Positions 8,373-16,861 of a DNA stretch of 64,000 bases are shown here, piece after piece. The DNA is from Cellvibrio zantedeschiae (GTDB taxonomy: Bacteria; Pseudomonadota; Gammaproteobacteria; Pseudomonadales; Cellvibrionaceae): positions 1,178,001 to 1,242,000 of the forward strand of contig NZ_BMYZ01000001.1 of NCBI RefSeq assembly GCF_014652535.1, read 5' to 3'. The translations under genes were made by a program, and so were the position numbers. The notes under the pieces are model-generated. The model did not search any database. It saw nothing but the letters and a program-made list of their open reading frames with translations, and was not told the origin of the DNA. Position 1 is the first letter of the stretch; every line of letters starts with the position of its first letter.

Positions 8373-9962
8373 CTATTTGTTTGTCGTCTTTATCTTTCGG
8401 GTAAATAAAACCTTTTCTGCTATGCGTGTGTTTTGCTGATTATAGAAATTTTGCAGTGCTGTCATAGCATGGTCGGCATCGGCATAACGTTTTTGGGGAT
8501 TGTTTTTCGTCATACGTAAAATTACCAAGCGCAATCCTTGCGGTATGTGTCTTAGTGTCCAAAAATTCTTCCAATTAAATAAGCTGGGCTCTGGCAGCGC
8601 ACCTGTTAACAATTGAAATAAAATTGCGCCTGCAGCGTAAATATCAGCTTGCACGGATTCGGTTTCATTGGCGGGGCGATACCAGTCATCTTGCTCAGAG
8701 TAAGTGTGTGCCGGAAAACCGAAGTCTGTCATTTTAATAAAATTGTTTTCGGCGAATAAAATATTGCTTGGGCGAAGGTTGCCATGAATTATTCCATGCG
8801 CATGTGCGCAGGCTAGGGCGGAGCACATTTGTTGAGCCATTAAAATCCATTGTCCTAATGTGAAGGCCTGTGATAAACGGTCTTGTAGGTTTCCTGCAGC
8901 TAAATATTCGCTAACAGTAATAAAAACACGCTGGTTTTTGCCCGTGCCATAAACACGCGCTATATGCGGATGCTGGATATGCGTGAGCGTAATATTTATT
9001 TTTTCTGCTGTACCTATGTGATCAAGCTTCTGCTTTTTGATTACTAAAAACCGTTTATTTTTTGGATCTTTGGCTAAATAAGTTGCGCCAAAAGGGTTTT
9101 CTTTAAGTATATCCAGAAGTTGATAGTTAGAGGGTATGTCATTTTGCGGAGAGTCGTTGCTCCAGCGGTTACTGCGCAAATGTTTGCCTTGTGCAATCAA
9201 CAACAATTGTTGGCGAATTTCATCGGCACTGGTAGGTCTTTTTTCTGGTGTGGGTTCCAAACAGGAATTGATAAGCGGCTTGAGTGATGCGGAGAATTCG
9301 TCATAGTCGCCATTGGGTAAAATAGCTTGCATGGGAAAACATCCGTAAAATAATTGATGCAATACAATTCCTAGTGAATAGATGTCGCTCAGGTGCGATG
9401 CCTTGCTGGTGTTTTCGATTTGCTCAGGTGCCATGTAGGCATCAGTGCCCATCACCAGGTTATCATTTTTAATTAAATTGGGTTTTTCATGCTTGGTGAA
9501 ATAGCCTGCAATACCAAAATCCACTAGGCGTACATGCCCATCGTAATCTACCAAAATATTGCCCGGTTTTATGTCGCGATGAATAATTCCGTTACGATGT
9601 GCATAGGCGAGTGCTTTGCAAATTTGTATAGCTATATCAATCTTGCGAGTTGCACTAACATCGTTGCGTTTTAAAACAGCGTTAAGCGTAATGGACTTTA
9701 CAAAAGGCATAACAAAATACGGGCGGCCTTGGCTGCTCACACCTTGATCTATAACTTGCACTATATTGGGGTGGTTGAGGCTGGCTATTAATTTTGATTC
9801 TTGTGCAAATTGACTTTGGATTAACGCATCGTCAATTAGTGAAGCGTCTAAAACTTTGATTGCAACTTGTCGGTCCAGGGATTCTTGAGTGGCCAGGTAG
9901 ACATTAGCCATTCCGCCAGCACCAAGCGTTGTTTTTATGCGATAGCCTGCAATTGTTTCCAC
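8373..9962 (-). CDS. Tandem Ser/Thr kinase-pseudokinase
   Basis: From GTG 9962 the protein is 529 residues. The first Hanks-type domain (about 6-265) has glycine loop LGAGGM (13-18), AIK lysine 36, HRDIKPGN (D130) and DFG (D148), so it should be active. The second (about 279-510) is kinase-like, but its glycine loop is degraded and the catalytic HRD is HGNLRPSN (N395 in place of Asp), while TDFGF is kept, so it is read as a pseudokinase. No membrane segment is visible. The open frame extends to 10178, but a strong terminator for the preceding gene lies at 10021-10054, inside that extension, so the GTG just before the kinase fold is preferred. Likely a soluble signalling kinase with a regulatory second lobe. 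The substrate is unknown. Confidence 0.8.
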   Translation of the reverse strand: METIAGYRIKTTLGAGGMANVYLATQESLDRQVAIKVLDASLIDDALIQSQFAQESKLIASLNHPNIVQVIDQGVSSQGRPYFVMPFVKSITLNAVLKRNDVSATRKIDIAIQICKALAYAHRNGIIHRDIKPGNILVDYDGHVRLVDFGIAGYFTKHEKPNLIKNDNLVMGTDAYMAPEQIENTSKASHLSDIYSLGIVLHQLFYGCFPMQAILPNGDYDEFSASLKPLINSCLEPTPEKRPTSADEIRQQLLLIAQGKHLRSNRWSNDSPQNDIPSNYQLLDILKENPFGATYLAKDPKNKRFLVIKKQKLDHIGTAEKINITLTHIQHPHIARVYGTGKNQRVFITVSEYLAAGNLQDRLSQAFTLGQWILMAQQMCSALACAHAHGIIHGNLRPSNILFAENNFIKMTDFGFPAHTYSEQDDWYRPANETESVQADIYAAGAILFQLLTGALPEPSLFNWKNFWTLRHIPQGLRLVILRMTKNNPQKRYADADHAMTALQNFYNQQNTRIAEKVLFTRKIKTTNK

Positions 9963-10020
9963 GCGTGTTATTCCCGCAATACGATTAATTGCTTGGAGTA
10001 TAGTAGCGAATTTTAAAGTG

Positions 10021-10054
10021 TATGAAATAAAAATGCGCTCACCAGGAGCGCATT
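10021..10054 (-). terminator. Terminator of the anr-DUF4202-sirB operon
   Basis: A 9-bp perfect stem AATGCGCTC/GAGCGCATT with a five-base loop is followed on the minus strand by TTTATTTC. It lies 37 bases after the sirB-like stop codon and overlaps the N-terminal extension that a long kinase frame would need. Confidence 0.8.
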
Positions 10055-10090
10055 GAAGGAAGGCTAAGTCGATATGGAATAAGGGTAGAT

Positions 10091-10477
10091 TTAAAACAGG
10101 GCTGCGAAGAAACCTAGCGGGTTTTTGCTTTCTGCAATACTGGCGATAAATGCAAATACCAATAAAGAAACCACCCAAAGGACTTTTCGAACCTGTAATT
10201 TGGGATGTTTGAAGGTTAAAACTCCCAAGGCAATGTAAACAATCAGTGCTACTAACTTAACGGCAAGCCAAGGTTGGTCGGCTGGATTTAAATGCAATGT
10301 CACGGCCAGGCTAATGCCGCTCACAATCAAAATTAAATTAACAATATGGGGTGCGATCAAAAATATTTTATGCGAGGCTTTGCTTGGTGAGCGCATCATT
10401 AGATTGCCGCGAACAAAGAACAATATAAAAGATAGTAGTATGGCAGTAAGGTGCGTATGTTTTAATATTTCGTACAT
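10091..10477 (-). CDS. SirB2-family inner-membrane protein
   Basis: The 128-residue protein is almost all membrane: segments near 4-22, 38-60, 71-89 and 97-115, with charged turns (SPSKASHK, KHPKLQVRK). Opening YEILKHTHLTAILLSFILFFVRG and the short four-helix layout match the SirB/SirB2 family. No enzymatic role is established for the family. It is the last gene of an apparent operon with the Fnr-type regulator and the DUF4202 protein (9-base gap), so it may be oxygen-regulated. Confidence 0.8.
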   Translation of the reverse strand: MYEILKHTHLTAILLSFILFFVRGNLMMRSPSKASHKIFLIAPHIVNLILIVSGISLAVTLHLNPADQPWLAVKLVALIVYIALGVLTFKHPKLQVRKVLWVVSLLVFAFIASIAESKNPLGFFAALF

Positions 10478-10486
10478 GATATGTCC

Positions 10487-11068
10487 TTAGGCTTGAAGTG
10501 CTTTGGTGATGAGAGCAAGCATTGAATCTGATAAGGGCAATTTTAATGCTGCTGTGTGCCCATTTTCTGACATTTTATTCCAGGTTTTTTGAATGATATC
10601 AATCAGCTTGGCCTCATCATGTTTGCTGGCAAAATCTTCCAGATAAAATTCTATGAATACCAGGCAGACCACATCTTCCAGCGCCTGAACTTCGTCGTCT
10701 CGTTTTAAGCTGCGTTTTAATAACAAATCCTTCACGCGTTGTACGGTGTCTGCAGAGTAGCCATTTTTAATCAATATTGTACCTGCTGTTTCTCCGTGAA
10801 ATACCGCTAAATCCAAGCGCCATTTTTTGTAGCCTTGGCGATCCATAGGATAATCGCTGCGTGGAATTTTCCAGCGACAAATGTGTTGGCTGCGCGCGGC
10901 TAATTGTAATGCTTCTGATGGGTTTGATAAAAACTTGTGCAGTTGCGCTGTCATGCGCTGCCCATAAATCAATTCTTTTGCGATAGTTTGCCCATTTACA
11001 ATTTCGGTATTGGGGTCTTCTGCGTTGGCTGCATCAAAATCCGCTAATGTTTTTTCAAGTTGGTTCAT
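10487..11068 (-). CDS. DUF4202 family protein
   Basis: The 193-residue soluble protein carries the signature AARSQHICRWKIPRSDYPMDRQGYKKWR, then a conserved histidine in LAVFHGE, and a C-terminal stretch rich in acidic residues (ALEDVVCLVFIEFYLEDF). The H...H...D/E spacing suggests an HD-like metal site, which is inference; the family has no assigned reaction that I know of. It starts only two bases after the stop of the Fnr-type regulator, so it is translationally linked to it. Confidence 0.8.
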   Translation of the reverse strand: MNQLEKTLADFDAANAEDPNTEIVNGQTIAKELIYGQRMTAQLHKFLSNPSEALQLAARSQHICRWKIPRSDYPMDRQGYKKWRLDLAVFHGETAGTILIKNGYSADTVQRVKDLLLKRSLKRDDEVQALEDVVCLVFIEFYLEDFASKHDEAKLIDIIQKTWNKMSENGHTAALKLPLSDSMLALITKALQA

Positions 11069-11070
11069 AC

Positions 11071-11826
11071 TTAATCGGTACCCTTTGCAATAACTTGGAG
11101 GCTATCCATATCGGTAATAACAATTTCTTTTTTATCCACGGCAATCACTTTGTTTTTTTGCAAACGCGTAAAAATACGGCTTACAGTTTCTATGGTTAGG
11201 CCCAGAAAGTTGCCTATATCAGTACGCGACATTGGCAAAATAAAATTGTTGGTTGATAAGTTACGACGACCGTTCCGCGCGGAAATGCTTAGCAACAAAC
11301 TGGCAATTCTTGCTTCGGCGCTACTTTTACCCAGTAGTGTGATGATTTGCTGTTCTTGTGTTATTTCGCGGCTCATCAATTGAAAAAAATGACGCTGCAG
11401 AGTGGGAATTTGCAAGCTTAATTCTTCAAGACGGTTAAAGGGAATTTCACACACGGAGGAAGTTTCCAGCGCGATTACCGAGTTGGTGTAAATATCACTG
11501 GCAAGGCCATCCAAGCCGACTACCTCACCAGGCAAATAAAATCCTGTTACTTGCTCGTTGCCGGTTTCGCTGATGCTTACCGCTTTTACTGCACCTGAGC
11601 GTATCGCATAAACAGAGTCAAAGGTATCTTTAGCGCGATAAAGATATTCGCCTTTTTGTAAAGGTTTACCGCGTTGCACAATATTATTTAATCGATCTAT
11701 ATCATCAAGATGTAAGCTGATAGGTAAGCAAATTGTGTTTAATCGACAGTTGCCACAGCTCACACGCTTGTCGTGAGCGCAATGGGCATCCTGGATTTTT
11801 ATGTAGGGAGGTTGGATATCATTCAT
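11071..11826 (-). CDS. anr: Fnr/Anr-type oxygen-sensing transcriptional regulator
   Basis: The 251-residue product (ATG 11826) has cysteines 24, 27, 33 and 126, with the same spacing as E. coli Fnr Cys20, 23, 29 and 122, the ligands of its oxygen-labile 4Fe-4S cluster. A cAMP-receptor-like beta roll follows, then a dimerisation helix and a helix-turn-helix (MSRTDIGNFLGLTIETVSRIFTRL) with the E-x-x-S-R recognition pattern of Fnr. In pseudomonads the counterpart is Anr, which activates anaerobic and microaerobic genes. It heads an operon with DUF4202 and sirB-like genes. No clear TTGAT-N4-ATCAA box was found in its own leader. Confidence 0.92.
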   Translation of the reverse strand: MNDIQPPYIKIQDAHCAHDKRVSCGNCRLNTICLPISLHLDDIDRLNNIVQRGKPLQKGEYLYRAKDTFDSVYAIRSGAVKAVSISETGNEQVTGFYLPGEVVGLDGLASDIYTNSVIALETSSVCEIPFNRLEELSLQIPTLQRHFFQLMSREITQEQQIITLLGKSSAEARIASLLLSISARNGRRNLSTNNFILPMSRTDIGNFLGLTIETVSRIFTRLQKNKVIAVDKKEIVITDMDSLQVIAKGTD

Positions 11827-12288
11827 GTGCAAAACTCGCCGTTTGCGAGGGATATAGTGTTAAAGGCGAATTGTTGCAGCTTTGGTATAGACGGTAAATA
11901 GTTGATTTTGGTTAGCTCCATAGATATATGCTTGGTGAGCGTGCCGAGGGCATTGTCATCTCACTAATTATTGTGACACCGAGACCTTAAGGTATTGGGT
12001 TTGTGATTGCTTTGTACGCTGGATTTGATTTACAGCTTGTGCAATTAAACCTTTACTTACCGGTTTATGGGGAATATAGTTCGTTCGCTGGCCAAATTGC
12101 AGCGTGGACAACGGCTTAGGTTTAAGAAGTTGATCCACAATTATTTATGGTAAGTCACATCCGTTGTTCTAGCAGTGCATCTCATTGGTTTCGGCCAATG
12201 TTAGGTTAATAGTAACTCGATGCTTCTTCATAAGTAACACCGATCTGTCAGCAACATTTTTTTATTATTAAGATCATCGAGGTTTAAA
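11827..12288. other. Divergent promoter region with long cold-shock leader
   Basis: This 462-bp space separates the anr-type gene from the cold-shock gene. No coding frame is convincing. A hairpin CATTGG/CCAATG (12183-12200) and a T-rich stretch just before the ribosome site lie in the probable 5' untranslated leader of the cold-shock gene. Long structured leaders are typical of cspA-type genes and act as thermosensors. Confidence 0.5.
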
Positions 12289-12495
12289 ATGGCTAGAAGC
12301 ACTGGCACAGTAAAATGGTTCAACGAGTCAAAAGGTTTTGGTTTTATCGCTAGCGAAGCTGGCCAAGACGTTTTTGTACACTACAGCGCAATCAGCGGTT
12401 CAGGTTTCAAAACCTTGGCTGAAGGTCAACGTGTAGAGTTTGATGTTAAGCCAGGCCAAAAAGGCCCTCAAGCTGAAAACGTAACTGGTTTGTAA
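12289..12495 (+). CDS. CspA-family cold-shock protein
   Basis: The 68-residue single cold-shock domain contains RNP1-like KGFGFI and RNP2-like DVFVHY, and starts with [14 protein letters not shown], the standard opening. Such proteins bind single-stranded RNA and DNA and melt RNA structure in the cytoplasm. The ATG follows GAGG. A long leader with a hairpin and a strong terminator (12516-12543) make it a single-gene unit. Several cspA paralogues usually occur per genome, so a specific letter is not assigned. Confidence 0.95.
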   Translation: MARSTGTVKWFNESKGFGFIASEAGQDVFVHYSAISGSGFKTLAEGQRVEFDVKPGQKGPQAENVTGL

Positions 12496-12515
12496 TCCTT
12501 AGGGATTCAGCTAGA

Positions 12516-12543
12516 AAAAAGCCGCACATGTTGCGGTTTTTTT
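12516..12543 (+). terminator. Terminator of the cold-shock gene
   Basis: A 5-bp stem CCGCA/TGCGG with flanking A and T runs (AAAAAAG ... GTTTTTTT) lies 21 bases after the stop codon. Confidence 0.75.
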
Positions 12544-12619
12544 ACGCCTGCAATTTGTTATAGAGCCAACGTTTTAGCTGGTGACAACTTGTCCTGCGTT
12601 AGTAAACGAAAGTTCCGCC

Positions 12620-12654
12620 CACAAAAAAGCCCGCATCATGCGGGCTTTTTTGTG
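12620..12654. terminator. Bidirectional terminator
   Basis: A 16-bp perfect stem (arms 12620-12635 and 12639-12654, core GCCCGCA/TGCGGGC) with a three-base loop has A and T runs on both sides. It ends the minus-strand FG-GAP lipoprotein gene and backs up the cold-shock terminator. Confidence 0.85.
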
Positions 12655-12668
12655 GGGCAGATTAAGGC

Positions 12669-14828
12669 TTAATAAACATAGACCGCGCCAGCTGCACCAG
12701 CTGAGTTATTTGCTTTATCACCGTTGATGCCTACAGCGTTACTCGATTCTCTATAAGCGCCTATCAGTAAACTCTCGCCCAAGTCATCAAGGTCCAATGA
12801 CCGAGCGAAACGATCCTGCGCGCCGGTGTTGGGGGATTTCACATAGCTTTTTTGCGCCCATGTGGTTCCTGTCCGCGTAAATACATAGGCTGCACCGGCG
12901 TTGGTCGCTGCGGTATCCAGTTGGTCGCCATTAATCCCGGTAGCCTGACTGGAATCAAGCCAGGTTCCTACCGCAAGAATATTACCGTTAGCTGAGAGGG
13001 ACACCCGATCACCAAACTGGTTACCCGGGATTACTGTAGACGCCTTAATGTAGGTTTGTTGTGTCCAGGTAGCGTCTGATTTGGTGAATATGTAGACCGC
13101 GCCTGAATCATAAGCAGCTGTATCTTTAGGATCGTAGGTCCCGACGTCGGGATTGATACCAGCGTTTTTGACGGCGTCACCGGGAGTGCCGACCGCTAAG
13201 GTTTTGCCGTCACCTGAAATTGATACTGCCGCGCCAAAGCCTTGGTTCCATTGGTTGTATGAAGGTTTGATTTTTACTGTTTGTTGCCACTTGCTGGCCT
13301 CGCGGGCAAAGACGTAAACCCCACCGTTATTAAGTAAACCTATCTGGGTATCGATGGTGATAATGTCATCATTGGCGCTGGAGTCTTTACTGTCTTCCCC
13401 AGGTGCACCTACAGCGAGTGAATTGCCGTCATTGGATAATGTAATGGCCGCGCCAAAAAGATCATCTTTGCCTGCATCCGCAGCTTTAACGTAAGCTTCT
13501 TCAACCCAGGCACCGTCGTCTTTCAGCTTATAGATGTAAACAGCGCCGGAATTTGGACCACCAGCTTCGCTTGAGCTACTGGAGCTATTACTTGACGAAG
13601 ACGACGATGAAGAAGTCGAACTGGAGGATGATGAGCTGCTTGTAGAACTGCTGGATGAGAAGTCAATGCATTTAAATGCAGTGGAGCTATTGCTATCCCC
13701 AGACGGCGTAACGATCCCGGAGCCGTAAGTATTTTCAGCCGCTGTACCTACAGCTAAAGTCTTACCGTCTCCAGACAGGGCCAAGCTATAACCGAAGGCC
13801 ATATTTGAGTTGCCGAAATAGTAACCTAGCAGAGGCTTGATATATGCCTGTTGTGTCCATTGAACACCCACACGTTTGAACACATAAACTGCGCCTATAT
13901 CAGTGTTAGTTGTGCGCGTTACGTAACTTTGGGATGAAGATGAGTTAGCTGCGGCGCTAGACAGGTAGGTATCGTTGTGTGGATCACAGTTAACGCCAAT
14001 TGAAACGCTGTCTTCATTAATAGCACTTACTGCCAGAGTATTGCCATCGGTGCTAAGCGCAACCTGATAACCAAAACGCGCATTTGGATTTGGGATATTT
14101 GCAGTAAAGCCATCACCAGGCTGCTCAGTGTTAGATGCCTTTAAATAAGCTTCCTGCTGCCAATTACCATTTACCTTGGCGAATACATATACAGCGCCGG
14201 CAGTAGGGCTGGCGTTACTGGTTTGGTCACCGTTAACGCCTTTGGCATTGCTAGACTCTGCAGGTGCGCCCACAGCCATGGTTTTTCCATCACCAGAAAT
14301 TACTACGCTCCAACCAAACCAATCATTAGCGTCGGTGTTTGATGCCTTCAAATAGCTAATGGCAGAAACCATAGCGCTATCCACAATTATGGCATTCGAA
14401 TCCTGACAGCCTGCATTGTTACAGGCTTGAACTTTGTAGCGGCTATTTACCCAGTCGGTTAGATGGACGCTTACCGGGTCTGTAACTGAGTTAGTCGTAA
14501 AGTCCGAACCTACTTGCACAAAAGCTGCGTTGCTATCGGCTTTTTTGAGTAGCTTGTAATAGGTTGCACCGCTAACGGCAGTCCAGTCGAATTTAAGGGT
14601 TTTGGTACCGCTAGCAGAAACTTTTACGTCGGGCCAGGTGCCGCTACCAGGAGGCGTTACAGGCGTTGAGCTGAATGTGTGGGAGCTAGATGAGCTGCTC
14701 GAACTGCTGCTGGTACTCTTATTATCGTTACTGCCACCACCACAGGCGGTGAGTAACAAACTCGAACCTAAAACGGTCAGTAACAGGGTGCTGTATTTCA
14801 GCAAACGCGGGATTCTAACGATATTCAT
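12669..14828 (-). CDS. FG-GAP beta-propeller lipoprotein with polyserine linkers
   Basis: The 719-residue product has a lipoprotein signal with lipobox LLTAC (Cys29), a polyserine linker (about 38-50), a fibronectin-III-like domain (about 65-150), and seven FG-GAP-like repeats of the form FG-x3-L-S-x-DG-x-T-L-AVG-x-P, consistent with one seven-bladed propeller. Near residues 392-424, between blades three and four, sits a second long polyserine tract. Such linkers separate modules in Cellvibrio exported proteins. Residue 30 onwards is GGGSNDN, with no Asp at +2, so outer-membrane sorting is likely. Probable role: surface adhesion or carbohydrate binding. No catalytic motif is seen. Confidence 0.82.
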   Translation of the reverse strand: MNIVRIPRLLKYSTLLLTVLGSSLLLTACGGGSNDNKSTSSSSSSSSSSHTFSSTPVTPPGSGTWPDVKVSASGTKTLKFDWTAVSGATYYKLLKKADSNAAFVQVGSDFTTNSVTDPVSVHLTDWVNSRYKVQACNNAGCQDSNAIIVDSAMVSAISYLKASNTDANDWFGWSVVISGDGKTMAVGAPAESSNAKGVNGDQTSNASPTAGAVYVFAKVNGNWQQEAYLKASNTEQPGDGFTANIPNPNARFGYQVALSTDGNTLAVSAINEDSVSIGVNCDPHNDTYLSSAAANSSSSQSYVTRTTNTDIGAVYVFKRVGVQWTQQAYIKPLLGYYFGNSNMAFGYSLALSGDGKTLAVGTAAENTYGSGIVTPSGDSNSSTAFKCIDFSSSSSTSSSSSSSSTSSSSSSSSNSSSSSSEAGGPNSGAVYIYKLKDDGAWVEEAYVKAADAGKDDLFGAAITLSNDGNSLAVGAPGEDSKDSSANDDIITIDTQIGLLNNGGVYVFAREASKWQQTVKIKPSYNQWNQGFGAAVSISGDGKTLAVGTPGDAVKNAGINPDVGTYDPKDTAAYDSGAVYIFTKSDATWTQQTYIKASTVIPGNQFGDRVSLSANGNILAVGTWLDSSQATGINGDQLDTAATNAGAAYVFTRTGTTWAQKSYVKSPNTGAQDRFARSLDLDDLGESLLIGAYRESSNAVGINGDKANNSAGAAGAVYVY

Positions 14829-15120
14829 TCAGCCATTTTCCTGATGTTTCAACATAGCCGGCGATTCTGTGTGGCGCGGCGCTCGGTGTCAATCTAAACC
14901 CTTCAATATCTTTAATGCTTGCGCAATTTAACTTTTGCTCGCAGGTTTATCATTAAGGGCTCGCTTACGACAGCGCTCTCCGGTAGAGGTTCCGGCTCTC
15001 AAATCAATCACTTAGCTATAGCGCCACACAGCATATTAGCGCCAGACTGCTACACTCCAGTTATACCCTGTTTCGGGTGTCAGAATTGTATAAAAATTGT
15101 CATTGGGTGTTTAATCCTGC

Positions 15121-16785
15121 ATGCGTCAAATTGATTTAATAAAGCTCTATAGCCAGATGCGATGCCTGGTGGTGGACGATATGCCTGATGTGCGGGTAGC
15201 CATCTCGGGCATGCTGCGTGTTTTTGGTGTCCAACATGTTGATGTAGTAGCAAACGGCGAGCAGGCTATGGACGCTTGTTTTAGTAACCACTATCACATG
15301 GTGTTGTGCGATTACAATTTGGGTCCCGGTCGCGACGGCCAGCAGGTTTTGGAAGAGCTGCGTTTTCGTAACCGCCTTAACAACACGAGTATCTTTGTGA
15401 TGGTCACCGCTGAGACCTCACGGGAAATGGTGTTGGGTGCTCTGGAATACCAGCCTGATGACTATGTCACTAAACCTATTACCCAAGCCTTGCTGCGGCA
15501 GCGACTGGATCGTGTATTGCTTCGCCACCGAGAGCTTTACAGTATTAAACAGGCAATGGATGAAAAAGATTATGCGGCGGCGGAGCAGCGTTGTGCCGAG
15601 CGTTTGAATGCCAATACCAGCCATCGCGGTGCCTGCCTGCAGATTCAGGCGGAAATGAATTTACGTCTGTTTAATTTCAAACGTGCAGAAGAAATTTACA
15701 CCGGTGTGCTAAATGAGCGCCCCTTGCTGTGGGCAAAACTCGGTTTAGGTAAAACCCAGGTAGCGAAAAAAGAATACGCTAAAGCGGAAGTAAATTTAAA
15801 AGAGGTGATTCGCGATGATCGCCGGGTCGTGGAAGCGCATGATTTGTTAGCTGATGCTTATATCGGCCAAGGGGACACAGTGCTTGCGCAACAGGTGATG
15901 CAAGATGCAGCAGAAGTTTCACCCAAATCCGTTATGCGGCAGCGGCGTTTAGCAGAACTCTCCAAATTAAACGCAGATACCCAAGCCTGTTTAGAGGCGA
16001 GCAGGCGAGTGATAAAAACCGCGCGCAATTCAGTGTATGAATCTCCAGATGATTATTTTAATTTAGCGCGTGAGTTGGCAGAGCTCAGCAAAGAAGGCGA
16101 AGCCAATGCCGATAAATATGTGAAGGAAACCTTTGAAGTTTTGCAAAAATTGGAGAAGCGGCCTTATTTTGATGTAAGTGCTGATGTTCAAAGTAACGCA
16201 TTAAAGTCACGTTCTTTACTCAACAATAATAAAGCAGAAGCAGCTGATCCTTTTTTGGAAAAAGCAAAAACACTTTATCAGACACGCAAAGAAGATTTAA
16301 AGCCGGAAGCGGGATTGGATGTGGCACAAACCTTAATTGTGAAGGGGGATAAATCGGCGGCCGATGAAGTTTTGCATGAATTGGTTGAACAGTTTCCTAC
16401 TCACGATAGGGTTGTTGCCAAAGTCGATTCCATGTCAGACACACCGAAAAGTAAAGAAGGCCGTAAAAAAGTCGCAGATATGACTAAGTCTGGAATTGAT
16501 TACTATGACAGTAAGCAATACAAAGAAGCTGTGGAGACTTTTAGAAATGCGATTGGCATTTTCCCCAGCCATATAGGTTTAAACTTGAATTTAGTGCAGG
16601 CCGTTATTGCAGAAGTAAAAAATAACGGCGAACAAACCGGGTTTGAAACCCTCTGCAGAAACTCCTTATCGCGCATTTCTAACATTGACCCCGGTGATTC
16701 ACAATATGCTCGCTACACGCATTTGGCTAAAGAAGTAGACGAGGTATTCAAAATGGATTTAAGTGAGCTCGATTTAGATTTGTAA
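15121..16785 (+). CDS. CheY-like response regulator with TPR repeats
   Basis: The 554-residue protein has an N-terminal receiver domain (about 14-135): acidic pair D19/D20, phospho-acceptor D64 in LCDYNLG, T97 in VTAET and K118 in TKPI. The rest is alpha-helical tetratricopeptide repeats (EEIYTGVLNERPLLWAKLGLG, AKAEVNLKEVIRD, AHDLLADAYIGQG and a C-terminal pair near 455-490). There is no DNA-binding or enzymatic output, so phosphorylation probably switches a protein-protein scaffold. Similar REC-TPR proteins occur in Pseudomonas. No cognate kinase is adjacent. No good ribosome site precedes ATG 15121; the next ATG would cut into the receiver. Confidence 0.85.
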   Translation: MRQIDLIKLYSQMRCLVVDDMPDVRVAISGMLRVFGVQHVDVVANGEQAMDACFSNHYHMVLCDYNLGPGRDGQQVLEELRFRNRLNNTSIFVMVTAETSREMVLGALEYQPDDYVTKPITQALLRQRLDRVLLRHRELYSIKQAMDEKDYAAAEQRCAERLNANTSHRGACLQIQAEMNLRLFNFKRAEEIYTGVLNERPLLWAKLGLGKTQVAKKEYAKAEVNLKEVIRDDRRVVEAHDLLADAYIGQGDTVLAQQVMQDAAEVSPKSVMRQRRLAELSKLNADTQACLEASRRVIKTARNSVYESPDDYFNLARELAELSKEGEANADKYVKETFEVLQKLEKRPYFDVSADVQSNALKSRSLLNNNKAEAADPFLEKAKTLYQTRKEDLKPEAGLDVAQTLIVKGDKSAADEVLHELVEQFPTHDRVVAKVDSMSDTPKSKEGRKKVADMTKSGIDYYDSKQYKEAVETFRNAIGIFPSHIGLNLNLVQAVIAEVKNNGEQTGFETLCRNSLSRISNIDPGDSQYARYTHLAKEVDEVFKMDLSELDLDL

Positions 16786-16861
16786 ATCGAGTTTAATTCT
16801 GCATTAAAGATGTCGTAGCATGGTGGATTAATCCAGTGTGTATATTTTGGACAATAGAGAT

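Noticed and set aside
9963-10178. 72-residue N-terminal extension of the kinase
   Set aside because: It would run through a strong terminator and overlap the SirB-like gene; it has no kinase homology.
13560-13650. Apparent short tandem repeat or CRISPR-like region
   Set aside because: It is the polyserine codon run of the FG-GAP lipoprotein; no spacer-repeat pattern exists.
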